A stretch of DNA of 56,299 nucleotides from an uncultured Bacteroidota bacterium (GTDB taxonomy: Bacteria; Bacteroidota; Bacteroidia; Chitinophagales; Chitinophagaceae): NCBI GenBank assembly GCA_903853805.1, contig CAINUN010000045.1, positions 1 through 56,299 on the forward strand. The letters are read 5' to 3'. The notes under the pieces were generated by a model. It saw nothing but the letters and a program-made list of their open reading frames with translations. It made no database searches and was not told the DNA's origin. A program made the translations under genes and the position numbers. Below, piece by piece: positions 15,776 through 26,000 of this stretch; the first letter of the stretch is position 1, and each line of letters starts with the position of its first letter.

Positions 15776-15934
15776 ATGAAAGAGATTATCAAGTTTAAAG
15801 GAAAAAATTCTTCTTGGTTCAAAGATTTAAACCTACTATGCAAAGAGAATAATATCTATGTAATGGATAATCATAATGCAGCTTTGTGGTGCTGGCCCGT
15901 CTGGCGCGAGTCTTCCCGCAGGGGCGACTCGTGA
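15776..15934 (+). pseudogene. Truncated UPF0489-type gene
   Basis: An open frame of 52 codons from ATG 15776 reads MKEIIKFKG...NIYVMDNHNAALWCW. The VMDNHNAALWCW stretch is the N-terminal signature of the UPF0489 (C5orf22-like) family, whose members are much longer. After about 40 residues the sequence changes into a repeat-like segment (CCCGTCTGGCGCGAGTC...) that supplies the stop. I find no continuation downstream, so an insertion or deletion has removed most of the gene. Confidence 0.7.
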
Positions 15935-16588
15935 CGAATTAAGCCGCAAGTCTCCTGACTTGCAATGCCCAAACTTTTGATAAATCGCTAACAATTTCTG
16001 TGCTGCTTGGGTCTTCATAAAATAGAAATTCCCAACCGATTGTGCGAGTTAGAAAAGATACTCTTCAGGAAGAAAGAGTATGCTGCGCAGGTTTCAGTCA
16101 GGAGACTGGAATGTTATAAGTCACGGGAGCGCTACGCTGAACTCCCGCGCCAGTGAAAAGATCATCTCAAACATATGCATAAAAACCGGTCTCTAGACCG
16201 GGCAAAATAAGGTCAGCACTTCGGTGCTTCGACTACGCCTCAACATCCGAAGCTCAGTGTTCAAATTATTATCCTTAGTTCAAGATGCGCTGCGCTTAAC
16301 ATCTTGAACAGCAAGGTTTCAAAGAAAAAGCACCGCTTAAGCAAGGAAAATGAGCAAGAAGGGTATAACTTTATGCGCGAAGAAATTGTCAGAATCAGGA
16401 TTATCAGGATTATCAGGATTAATGGATGAATAGATAAACAAGATTTTTAAAAAAGTAGTTGTATGTCACTAGATGAAATAACTTACAAAATCAATGGTTG
16501 TGCAATGAAATTACACCGTTAGGAACAAGTCAATAAAAAGATTCAAAAAGAAAAAGCATTACAGTTTTATAATTTAAAAAGCATGTAA
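15935..16588. repeat. Gene-free stretch with mixed dispersed repeats
   Basis: Contents in order: a segment with CGCAAGTCTCCTGACTTGCA; CGGGAGCGCTACGCTGAACT...AGTGAAAAG (16123-16158); and from 16161 a block with ATAAAAACCGGTCT, TATCCTTAGTTCAAGATGCG and a TTGAACAGC end. A short run of ATCAGGATT repeats lies at about 16395-16423. No gene is visible. Confidence 0.7.
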
Positions 16589-18475
16589 ATGAAAACACAA
16601 TTTGTCTCCTCAATATTACTCTTACTTTTCTGTTTGAGTTTTTCCAATGCTACTGCTCAACAAACAGACACAATCATTAAAATGGTGCCGAGTCCAATTT
16701 TTAAAAATGGAGAGGCTCAAATAGTTCCTGAATTTAGCTCCAAAAAGGAATGGATCAAAGAAGAACTTTGGGTTGAAACAACATTTGATTCGGACGATGA
16801 TGGAAAACCAGACAGAATGCATGTATTTGTTACAAGACCCAACCAAACAGAATTACAAAAAATTAAACTTCCGGTTATTTACGTTTCCAGCCCTTACTTT
16901 GGATTGAAAATATTGTCTTTGATGGGGTTCTCTTCAAGAAAACTTAATTGGAATGTAAAACAAGAAATTGGTGAAAAAACTAAATCTCATAAACATTCCA
17001 ACCGTGGGACAAGAGTGAAAAGACCATTACTCTCTTTTAACATGGATAACACATGGGTTCCAAGAGGCTATATCATGGTATATTCATCATCACCAGGTAC
17101 CGGATTATCGGATGGTGCCCCAACTATAGGAGGTGAAAATGAATCGCTTGCTCCAAAGGCTGTTATCGATTGGCTATGCAGCCGTGCTAAAGGATATAAA
17201 ACACGCACCGGGAATGAAGAAGTGGATGCTTATTGGAGTACTGGCAAGGTTGGGATGACAGGTGCTTCTTACGATGGAACATTATGCCTTGCAGCAGCCA
17301 CAACAGGTGTTAAAGGTTTAGAAGCCATCATACCCGTTGCTCCAGTCTCTTCGTTTTACCATTATTACCGATCAAATGGTTTGGTACGTTCGCCCGAAGG
17401 ATATTCAGGAGAGGACATGGATGTTCTTTACGATATTATAAACACCGGTGATAAATCAAAACGCAAGCATAATAATGCAAGAATCAGAGATAGCCTGTTG
17501 GTTCCAAATGAAGATAGAATAACCGGTGATTACAATGATTTTTGGGATAGCCGAGATTATTTGAAAAAAATCAACAACATGCATGCCGCCATGCTAATGG
17601 CACACGGTTTAAATGACTGGAATGTAATGACCGAACAGAGCTATCGGTTTTATAAAGCGGCAAAAGAGAAAGGGCTACCAGTACAACTTTTTTATCATCA
17701 AAATGGGCATGGTGGCGATCCCACATTAAATATGATGAACAGATGGTTTACAAGATACCTCCATGGAATTGAAAATGGTGTTGAAAATGATCCTCCTGTA
17801 AGGATTGTTCGCGAACATGAAAATACGCTTAGACCATATGGAAGCTTTCCTGATTCAAAAGCATCAAATGTAATCTTGTACCTTCAATCAAGCATTAATG
17901 GAACAGGTCATTTATGCACAGAAAAAACCGACAAACAAGAAACTGAAGCTTTTTTAGACGATTATTCTATCGACTCTAGGAAATTACTTGAAAGCAAAAA
18001 TGCGCAACATAGGCTACTTTATGTTTCACCTGTTTTAGAAAAAGATATCCGAATATCTGGCGTTACCAATATTAGCATAAGACTTGCATGTAATCAATCG
18101 GTGGCCAATTTATCCGTCTATCTTGTTTCTCTCCCATGGATGGAAGGAAAAAATGTCGAAATTTATGATAATATCATAACACGAGGATGGGCAGATCCTC
18201 AAAATCATAGCTCAATAAGAAAAGGAGAAGCACTTGTACCTGGTGAGTATTATCAGGTTTCGTTTGAGTTAATGCCTGATGATCAAATTATACCCAAAGG
18301 AAAACAAATTGGACTAATGATATTTTCAAGTGATAATGAATTTACACTTTGTCCCAAGCCAGGTACACAACTAACTATTGATCCAAATGCTACAAGCATT
18401 ACTTTACCAATAGTTGGAGGGTCCATAGAATATGAAAATGCAGTAAAAAACAAATTGTATATAAATGGTGAATGA
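16589..18475 (+). CDS. Secreted CocE/X-Pro dipeptidyl-peptidase-like hydrolase
   Basis: The 628-residue protein has a signal peptide (residues 1-23, ending NATAQ). It has the S15/CocE architecture: an alpha/beta-hydrolase with S227 in GASYDG, D343 in GLNDWNV and H374 in NGHGG, then a C-terminal jelly-roll (about 470-625). Such enzymes release X-Pro dipeptides or hydrolyse acyl esters; the calcium-like loop DSDDDGKPDR (about residues 67-76) is typical of the secreted peptidase branch. It probably acts in the periplasm or outside the cell on proline-containing peptides. Related repeat blocks lie upstream (16161-16316) and downstream (18513-18625). Confidence 0.88.
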   Translation: MKTQFVSSILLLLFCLSFSNATAQQTDTIIKMVPSPIFKNGEAQIVPEFSSKKEWIKEELWVETTFDSDDDGKPDRMHVFVTRPNQTELQKIKLPVIYVSSPYFGLKILSLMGFSSRKLNWNVKQEIGEKTKSHKHSNRGTRVKRPLLSFNMDNTWVPRGYIMVYSSSPGTGLSDGAPTIGGENESLAPKAVIDWLCSRAKGYKTRTGNEEVDAYWSTGKVGMTGASYDGTLCLAAATTGVKGLEAIIPVAPVSSFYHYYRSNGLVRSPEGYSGEDMDVLYDIINTGDKSKRKHNNARIRDSLLVPNEDRITGDYNDFWDSRDYLKKINNMHAAMLMAHGLNDWNVMTEQSYRFYKAAKEKGLPVQLFYHQNGHGGDPTLNMMNRWFTRYLHGIENGVENDPPVRIVREHENTLRPYGSFPDSKASNVILYLQSSINGTGHLCTEKTDKQETEAFLDDYSIDSRKLLESKNAQHRLLYVSPVLEKDIRISGVTNISIRLACNQSVANLSVYLVSLPWMEGKNVEIYDNIITRGWADPQNHSSIRKGEALVPGEYYQVSFELMPDDQIIPKGKQIGLMIFSSDNEFTLCPKPGTQLTIDPNATSITLPIVGGSIEYENAVKNKLYINGE

Positions 18476-18851
18476 AAGAGGTATGAACACATCGCTGTTC
18501 GAGCTATTCTGAAAGATCATCTCGAACACAAGAATAAAAACTGGTCTTCGGACTGGACATTAATGGGTCAGAGACCCATACTTATCCTTAGTTCAAGATG
18601 CGCTGCGCTAACATCATTGAACAGCGGATGAGGGAAAACATATCCCGCTGTGTGAGCTGCTCCTTGAGCGGAGTCGAAAGGGAGTCGAACTCAAGGGAAA
18701 CGGATTTCTATTCTTCGACACTTTTTCTATCCTGCAAACGTCTTAACAGCAAAGCCATTGAGGGTAGCTTTGGACGTTTGAAAATAGATTAGTTCCTTTT
18801 ACAACTTGGTTCTTGCATGAAAATTATTAATCCAAAGTTAATTTAGTTTGC
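18476..18851. repeat. Repeat block downstream of the peptidase gene
   Basis: 18513-18625 repeats motifs of the block at 16161-16316: ATCATCTC, ATAAAAACTGGTCT, TATCCTTAGTTCAAGATGCG, TTGAACAGC. A separate stem-loop pairs CAAACGTC (18735-18742) with GACGTTTG (18773-18780), with an inner AAAGC/GCTTT. No gene is visible. Confidence 0.75.
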
Positions 18852-18859
18852 TAACTTTG
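18852..18859 (+). promoter_or_regulatory. -7 box of the small membrane protein gene
   Basis: TAACTTTG fits TAnnTTTG and lies 27 bp before ATG 18887, a normal leader distance. It rules out an upstream start at 18848. Confidence 0.55.
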
Positions 18860-18886
18860 TCCGGTATATTTATAGCTTCCATCAAA

Positions 18887-19033
18887 ATGACAAATGCGTT
18901 TGTAGACTATGTTTTAGAGAATATTATGGGAGGGGTACTAATTTTTATAGTAGGGTTTGGTATAGGGTATATTGTTTCTATATTGCTCAAAAGGAAGAAA
19001 AAGAAGAATCTAAACCAATGGCCAAAAAATTAG
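18887..19033 (+). CDS. 48-residue one-helix membrane protein, paralog of 39013-39156
   Basis: The protein starts MTNAFVDYVLENIMGG, has one hydrophobic helix (residues about 14-34), then a basic run (LLKRKKKKNLN) and ends WPKN. Another short gene at 39013-39156 on the minus strand encodes MTNSIVDYVFENI...NSWPKH with the same layout. Conservation of both ends between two unlinked copies, plus a -7 box, shows that it is a real gene. The basic tail after the helix predicts a cytoplasmic C-terminus. The function is unknown. Confidence 0.75.
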   Translation: MTNAFVDYVLENIMGGVLIFIVGFGIGYIVSILLKRKKKKNLNQWPKN

Positions 19034-19281
19034 TACTAAAACGCTTCGCTTGTCCAAGTTTAAATTATCCTTTTACAAAAAAGTAAAGGTCAACAGCTAG
19101 GCGAGTATAGCAAAAAGAAAATAGTCTGAATCAGTATTATTGGAATGAATAGTTTCGTATGAATAATTTGCTGAAGCCAAAATCTTTATAAAAAAATGTT
19201 GCTTTTCACTAGAGTGCTAGGCTGAACTCCTAAACAAGTGAAAAGAAGTTATGACATCCCATTTCTAAAAAATAAAAAATC
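19034..19281. repeat. Short intergenic stretch with dispersed-repeat fragment
   Basis: At 19202-19245, CTTTTCACT...GCTGAACTCC...AGTGAAAAG forms an inverted repeat and shares GCTGAACTCC...AGTGAAAAG with 16133-16158. Nothing else is recognised. Confidence 0.5.
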
Positions 19282-19698
19282 ATGGAAAATAAAAGATTGC
19301 CAATACCACCATTTACATTAGAAACTGCCTTGCAAAAAGTGCAAGCTGCTGAGGATGCTTGGAACACTAAAGACCCAGAAAAAGTTTGTTTAGCTTATAC
19401 TATTGATACAGAATGGAGGAATAGAACAGATTTTATTAATGGAAGGGAACAAGTAAAAGAATTTCTAAAAAGGAAATGGGAAAAGGAATTGGATTATAAA
19501 CTTAAAAAAGAGTTGTGGGGATTTCGTGAAAACAGAATGGCTGTTCGTTTTGAATACGAATGGCACGACCATACTGGGCAATGGTTTCGTAGCTATGGAA
19601 ACGAGATGTGGGAGTTTGATGAAAACGGTTATATGCAAAAACGTTTTGCCAGTATCAATGATTTGCCCATTAAAGAAACAGAACGAAAACTTAAATAG
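19282..19698 (+). CDS. DUF1348/SnoaL-like NTF2-fold protein
   Basis: The 138-residue cytoplasmic protein matches the DUF1348 branch of the NTF2-like fold: [20 protein letters not shown], then [18 protein letters not shown], then [13 protein letters not shown] and [10 protein letters not shown]. The motifs appear in the usual order and the protein has the usual length. The fold often binds small molecules or acts as a small enzyme; no substrate is known for this family. It stands alone, without a clear operon partner. Confidence 0.85.
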   Translation: MENKRLPIPPFTLETALQKVQAAEDAWNTKDPEKVCLAYTIDTEWRNRTDFINGREQVKEFLKRKWEKELDYKLKKELWGFRENRMAVRFEYEWHDHTGQWFRSYGNEMWEFDENGYMQKRFASINDLPIKETERKLK

Positions 19699-20005
19699 CC
19701 AAACTTCATTCTTGCACGAGCCTTCTTTAATATCATTTCCAACATTTTTTTATGAGTCTCAATAGAGAATCTAGTAGGTAAGAATTATTGCAGTCAAAAT
19801 CCTGCCAATCCAAACATCTTGTATATTCTGATTCAGACAAAATGAATTGGTTAACATCTTCCAAAGTGGAGACTCGAGTTTAACTATCCCACTTAGTCAA
19901 TATTTGCAACACAACCAATAGCGCCAAAAATTGTAACCAAAATCATTTTTTATAAATGACGCATACTAACTATATTGCGGTATTGATAGGTATTGTGTTT
20001 GATTT
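19699..20005. other. Intergenic stretch before the histidine kinase gene
   Basis: This stretch is AT-rich. A fragment CTTCCAAAGTGGAGACTCG (about 19858) resembles the CTTCCAAAGTG piece at 30484 in the degenerate repeat family. No gene or clear promoter box is seen. Confidence 0.4.
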
Positions 20006-22090
20006 ATGAATTTGAACAATAAACTGCTTTTCTATTTACCATTAATCCTCTGTTTGCTGTTTTCATGCTCAATAGTAAAGGCACAAAACAACAAACAACT
20101 CAATAGTATTTTAACTGATACGGTTACCTTTAATAAATTTACCGATTCCTGTATTGCTGCTCATGCCAATGATTATTTGATTGAGTTTTATGATAAAATG
20201 ATTGTAGAAGAGAAAATAGATATGCTCGCAACGCATATTCCTTTTTTACAAACGCTTTACTATCAAATGAATCATCATCAATTTACCCAAAACAATTATG
20301 CTGTTTGTTGTTATTTAGGTAGGATTATTACCAAATATCACCTAGATATGAACTCCCCCGTGCTTTATTTTAATGAAGCATTGAATATTGCGCAGCATTT
20401 GCCCAACAAATGTTTGGTGCCTAAAACCTATAAATATTTATCTTCCTTTTATTCTAATGTTCGTCATGACCTTCGAAAGACCTATGAATTGAATAATAAA
20501 TGTATTGAATATTTTAAGCAAAATCAAATCAATGGCATTTTAGATTGCAATATAGATGTGAATATTGGAGCAGCAACTATTAGTTATTATTTAGAAGCTT
20601 ATGATAGAGGCGTAGCCCAATTAAATGTTAGCATTGCCACAGTAAGAAAAATAAACAAACCCAAACAGCTCTTTGATCTTTATAAAAGACGCAGCTTTTA
20701 TGAAATAGAATTGAACAAATATAATGATGTTTTGAAAACAATTGATACGGCTGAAAGCATTATTGATAGACTGCCTGATAAAAATATACTTAAAAACTTC
20801 ACAACGGCCATTCGATTCAATGTTTTAGTAAATGAGGGGTATTATGAAAGAGCCAATGAATGTGCCAAGCTTGTGAATGCCGATTTATTAAAAGAAGATA
20901 ATGATGATTATTTTGACTACATGAATAACTTCATTAAAATGAATATTCAGTTTAATAAGAAAGGTGAAGCAAAAGCTGAAATTGATAACTATGCTTCATT
21001 GCTAAAGCCTTGGAACATACAGCGTTGGCGTAAACTATATGAAGTGAAATACTTGCTAGCCAAGAAAAATAATGACTATGAAACAGCACTAGATGCCTAT
21101 CAACATTTTAGATATTATGATGATTCAGTGCACAGTCAAAAACATAATTTAGCAATTATGGATCAACAAATTATTTATGAAACCAAAGGAAAAGATGAAT
21201 TGTTGAAAGCTGAAATTAAACAAAACTTTGTTTATAGGTTGGTAGTGATTTGTGGTAGCTTGATGGCAGCAATCATTATATTGTTGATTTATAGTAACTT
21301 TATTAGAAGCAAGAAAAGTGTGCAACATTTAACTATTTTGAATGATGAAATTAATGAACAAAGACACCAAATTGGTTTAGCCTTAACACAAGTAGAAAGT
21401 GCTAATAAAGACAAAGACAGAATCTTAAATGTTGTGGCACACGATCTTAGAAACCCAATTGGTGCTATTGCTAATTTCCTAGAAATAGTTCAAGTGAAAT
21501 ATGAACACAATGAGGAAGAAGAACGGATATTAAATACAAGTCAGCAAGCGGCTATTCAATCATTGACGCTTATCAACGACTTGTTAGAAGTGAACCAAAT
21601 GCAATCTGGGAAATTGGAATTGTTTATGAGTCCTGTTTCCTTAGCAGAACTTATTGAAAAATCTATTGAACAAGTAAAATATAAAGCAATAGCCAAGCAA
21701 CAAACCATTATGTTTGATAACCATGCCAAAGGCATGCTAATACATGGCGATGCTGTGAAATTGCAACGAGTTATCACCAATCTCATAGACAATGCTATTA
21801 AGTTTAGTTACATTCAAAAAGAAATTGTTGTTACTTTAGAGCGCGGAAGTAGCAATGCAATACTTAAAGTTATTGACCATGGAATGGGCATTCCAGAAGC
21901 CATTCAACAACAACTTTTTACCGCATCTATCACCGTGAAACGCATGGGTACAAACAATGAAAAATCACATGGATTAGGGCTTTCTATTTGCAAGCAAATT
22001 ATTGAAGCGCATCAAGGAACAATTGAAGTAGTAAGCGAAATAGGGAAGGGGAGTTCCTTTATTATTTCTATGGAGGAATTAATAGCTTAA
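20006..22090 (+). CDS. Membrane sensor histidine kinase with TPR-like periplasmic region
   Basis: The 694-residue kinase has a signal peptide (residues 1-26), a periplasmic helical TPR-like region (about 30-395), one transmembrane helix (about 405-428) and a short coiled coil. HisKA follows with H479 (VVAHDLRNPIGAI), then HATPase_c with N box (NLIDNAIKF), G1 (DHGMGIPE) and G2 (SHGLGLSICKQI). There is no receiver domain. It converges with, and overlaps by 4 bp, a LytTR regulator, so the two may be partners although convergent pairs are unusual. A HisKA kinase paired with a LytTR regulator would be uncommon, since LytTR usually pairs with LytS-type (His_kinase) sensors. Confidence 0.88.
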   Translation: MNLNNKLLFYLPLILCLLFSCSIVKAQNNKQLNSILTDTVTFNKFTDSCIAAHANDYLIEFYDKMIVEEKIDMLATHIPFLQTLYYQMNHHQFTQNNYAVCCYLGRIITKYHLDMNSPVLYFNEALNIAQHLPNKCLVPKTYKYLSSFYSNVRHDLRKTYELNNKCIEYFKQNQINGILDCNIDVNIGAATISYYLEAYDRGVAQLNVSIATVRKINKPKQLFDLYKRRSFYEIELNKYNDVLKTIDTAESIIDRLPDKNILKNFTTAIRFNVLVNEGYYERANECAKLVNADLLKEDNDDYFDYMNNFIKMNIQFNKKGEAKAEIDNYASLLKPWNIQRWRKLYEVKYLLAKKNNDYETALDAYQHFRYYDDSVHSQKHNLAIMDQQIIYETKGKDELLKAEIKQNFVYRLVVICGSLMAAIIILLIYSNFIRSKKSVQHLTILNDEINEQRHQIGLALTQVESANKDKDRILNVVAHDLRNPIGAIANFLEIVQVKYEHNEEEERILNTSQQAAIQSLTLINDLLEVNQMQSGKLELFMSPVSLAELIEKSIEQVKYKAIAKQQTIMFDNHAKGMLIHGDAVKLQRVITNLIDNAIKFSYIQKEIVVTLERGSSNAILKVIDHGMGIPEAIQQQLFTASITVKRMGTNNEKSHGLGLSICKQIIEAHQGTIEVVSEIGKGSSFIISMEELIA

Positions 22091-22833
22091 CCTAATATAT
22101 TCAACCTTTGTTTTACGTCTTTTAAAAAGGCTTTGGTTATCACTATTTTTCTGATAGGCGTTGACAATTCATCTTCTTCTATTTCAGTAATAAAATCAAC
22201 CTGCACGGCCTCACCTCTATTAACTTGGATAAAAAGGTTTTGAAACTGCTTAGGCAATTGAAATTTCAAGGTCATGGCTAAAGAACTTCTCAAATAATGT
22301 TCACTCTTATCGGTGATGGTTAATATCGTATAATTATCTGCTGATGACATTAAAATAACGTCTTTCCAATAAATCTTTTTAAGCTTGTTTCTCGACTTGA
22401 TAAAGAAAAAATCATTTTGCTCTGTTTGTTGTAAGCTACCTGTTTTTTGAAGACTAAAATTTTGAATAGCAGTTTGCACACAGGCGTATAAAGTTGCACC
22501 ATTGGGCGGTTTGACTAAATAAGCAGCGGGCTTAGCTTTTACCGCTTCAGCAATAATAGTAGAATCGGTAATTCCGGTGATGAAAATAAAGGGTAGTCTA
22601 TATAAGTTGGTAATGAGCGTGCCAATTTCAATACCACTTCTAGTGCCATTCAAATCTATATCTACTAACGCAATATCAAATTGTTCTTTATTAAGGAGAC
22701 TAATTGCTGCTTCAAGGGTATGTGCAATGCCTTTTACTGTAAAACCAAACTCTTTAAGCATCAGCGAAGTACTATCAGCCGTTATAGGGTCATCTTCTAT
22801 TATCAGTACTTGTATTTCTTGAATTTCTTCCAT
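22087..22833 (-). CDS. LytTR-family response regulator
   Basis: From ATG 22833 the protein has 248 residues. A TTG at 22860 would add nine residues of no receiver character, so the ATG is preferred. A receiver domain covers residues 6-125 with acidic pair E13-D14-D15, phospho-acceptor D58 (ALVDIDLNG), T/S and a conserved K in YLVKPP. A LytTR DNA-binding domain covers about 145-248 (FFFIKSRNKLKKIYWKDVILMSSADNY). It should bind DNA when phosphorylated. It is divergent from the secreted giant protein at 23056 and convergent with the kinase at 20006; either could be functionally linked. Confidence 0.9.
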   Translation of the reverse strand: MEEIQEIQVLIIEDDPITADSTSLMLKEFGFTVKGIAHTLEAAISLLNKEQFDIALVDIDLNGTRSGIEIGTLITNLYRLPFIFITGITDSTIIAEAVKAKPAAYLVKPPNGATLYACVQTAIQNFSLQKTGSLQQTEQNDFFFIKSRNKLKKIYWKDVILMSSADNYTILTITDKSEHYLRSSLAMTLKFQLPKQFQNLFIQVNRGEAVQVDFITEIEEDELSTPIRKIVITKAFLKDVKQRLNILG

Positions 22834-23055
22834 TGGGAATGTTTTAGTTTGATGATGCAAAGTACCGAGTAAATATTTTGGTAAGCATTTTTTTCGACCA
22901 CAAAAAAAGTCGTTTCAGCCACAAGAAATCATATGGTTAGTCCCAATTGAAAAAAGACAATTGCTAATAGTTACATTTTTGTTGTGGTGATTAACAAAAT
23001 TAAATCATCTCTCCCACAAACAATCATTGTATTAATTTTAAAACCAACTGAAAGC

Positions 23056-26000
23056 ATGAAAAGAAATTCCCATCAATTATTTCGAACATCATTACTCTTT
23101 TTTGTACTGATGAATGTTAGTTTGCTAACTTTTGCACAAAACACCTTAGACAATTTGGGGTATTCAAATTCTGACCCAAAAGCGGAAGTTGCTTACAGTC
23201 TTAGGCAATTAAGCACTTCTTACACAGGACCTTTGGTTCGTGTTAGTATTAATGGTAATACTTATGATGTTTGGGCAGATGTTTCAGGCTCCTTTAGTAT
23301 GAGTTCTGTTATTTCATCTGCAAATCCAGGAACTATTCCAGGAGCTAAAAACGGCGCTACAACATTAAGCACAATAGCTACAGGTAATACGGCTACTATT
23401 GCCATTTGGTATAACCAAAGTGGAAGTTCAAACAATTACAATGCTTTACAACCAACGGTTAGTCAACAACCTCGTATCATTAATGCAGGTATAATTGATG
23501 TTCAGAATGGAAAGCCATCTGCTTATTTCAACGCAGCTTCTAGCCAGTTCCTTCAAAGTGCAACTTATGCATTTTATAATTTTGGAAGTGGGGCTTCTAT
23601 ATTAAGTGTATGGAGCAGAACAGGTACAGGGCAGGCTAGTTTATTTTCTTTTTATGAAACAGCGAGTAGCAATTTTTTAAATTTATGGACACCAAATCCT
23701 AACTCAATGAGATTTGAAAGTGGTGTAAATGGAGGTAATATTCAAACAACTTATGAAGCTATAAATACCAATAATTTATACCAACAATCTTGTGTTGGTA
23801 ATGTACAATCTATAAATGGTGCAAATGGACTAACAGGAGGAAATACAGGTATAATGACATCTGCTTTCACCTCTCAGTTTACACTAGGTGCATATGCTGC
23901 CAATGGTTTCTGGTCAGGTTATTTGTCAGAGTTGGTAGTATTCAACGCTAATTTAACAAATTCAACAAAATTGACGGGAGAATCCAATCAAATGGTTTAT
24001 TATTCAACTACTGTCTCTTTAACACCTCCTGGAAATGCATTAGAATTTGATGGGATTAATGATAATGTAACAATCAATAGTACTACCGCGGGTAATTTTG
24101 GGACAAGTGCTTTTACAGTAGAAACCTGGATTAGAACTGCGCTTGGCCCAAATGCAAATGACATTGTAAATAAATGGAACATATGTGCTGCATCAAGCTT
24201 TTGGAATTGCAGAATGTATAATGGTAAGCTTCAATTAGAAGTTGGTGAAGCTTACCCGGGTGTAAACTACACACAGCTTACAGGAAATACGATAATTAGT
24301 GATAATAAATGGCATCATATAGCATATACAAGAAGCGCAACTGGCGTATTATCATTATACGTTGATGGTAAATTAGATACTACAACCACACCATCTGCAA
24401 TTGCTAACATTAGTAATAACGACCCTATTAGAATTGGTAATAGTGTTTGTGGTTTTTCTAGTATTAACAATTTATTTCAAGGTAGTTTAGATGAAATGCG
24501 TATCTGGAATGTAGAAAGATCGCAAGCTCAATTACAAGCATCAATGCTAAACACTATCAGTCCAAGTTCAACAGGCTTAATGGCTTATTATAATTTTGAT
24601 AATGGTTTAAATGTTCAAAATAACCCTGGTATAACTACCCTTAGTGATGCTACCAGTAATAATATAACAGGTTCATTAAATAACTTTAGCTTAATTGGAC
24701 CTTACAATTACTGGGTAGAAAGCTATGCAATGGTAGTCCCTACTGCAACTGCAGCTACAAGTATTACTTCATCTGGTTTCACTGCTAATTGGACAGCACC
24801 AACAATTGGTACTGTTGACAACTATTTATTGGATGTTTCAACAAACGCAAACTTCACTTCTCCAATCAGTGGATCTCCTTTTACAGTGGCTTCAAGCCTA
24901 ACTTCAAAAGTAATAACTGCGGGTACTGGCACATTTTATTACAGAGTTCGGGCTGAAAAATCTAGTTTATCAGGTCAAGGGGGGTATTCAAATATTATTT
25001 CACAAAGTATTACACAAGTACCTCCAGGCAATGCATTGAATTTTGATGGTGTCAATGACTTTGTTTCTACTTCAAACCTTATAAATAGCCCTCAAAATTT
25101 CACAATATCTGCATGGTTTAAAACTACAGCTACATCAGGTGGTTACTTAGTTGGCTTTTCTGAATACCAAACAGCAAATACTAATTTAGGAAGTGCAGAT
25201 AGAGTAATTTCAATGAACACATCTGGTACATTGAGTTTTTATATTTATAATGCTGGCGGTCATACGATTACAAGCACATCAACATATAATGATGGCAAAT
25301 ACCACCATGTTGCAGCATCTATTTCTAATGGAAATGGTATGCATTTGTATGTGGATGGTGAATTGGTTGCATCTAATGCTAGTGTTACTACAGCACAAAA
25401 TTATAGTGGGTATTGGAGAATTAATTATGTAGCTGGAGTCTATTTAAATGCAACTGTTGATCAAGTGAAAATTTATAATGCAGTATTAAATTTAGCAGCA
25501 GTTAAAACTGATATGTTTGATACTAGCACTACAGCAGCAAATTTACAATATTATTATAATTTTGATAATGGTACAGCTAATGGAAATAATGCTGGATTAA
25601 CAAACCTAACTAGCGTAACATTAAATGCAAATAGTGGTACTTTAAATAATTTTACATTAAATAATAACACAAGCAATTGGGTAGAAAGTTATGCAATGGT
25701 TATTCCTACAACTACAGCTGCTATCAATGCTACAACTACAAGCTTCATTGCTAATTGGACTGCTCCAACTATTGGTATTGTTGACAACTATTTATTGGAT
25801 GTTTCAACAAGTTCTACTTTTAGTTCATTTGTTTCTGGTTATAATGGATTGGTGGTTTCTGGAACATCACAAATTGTTTCTGGTTTAAATTCAGGAACTA
25901 CTTACTACTATCGTGTTCGTGCAGATAAGTCAAGCGTCACTAGTCAAGGTGGATATTCAAATATTACTTCTGCAACTACAAGTGCTTGTGTTAATACTAC

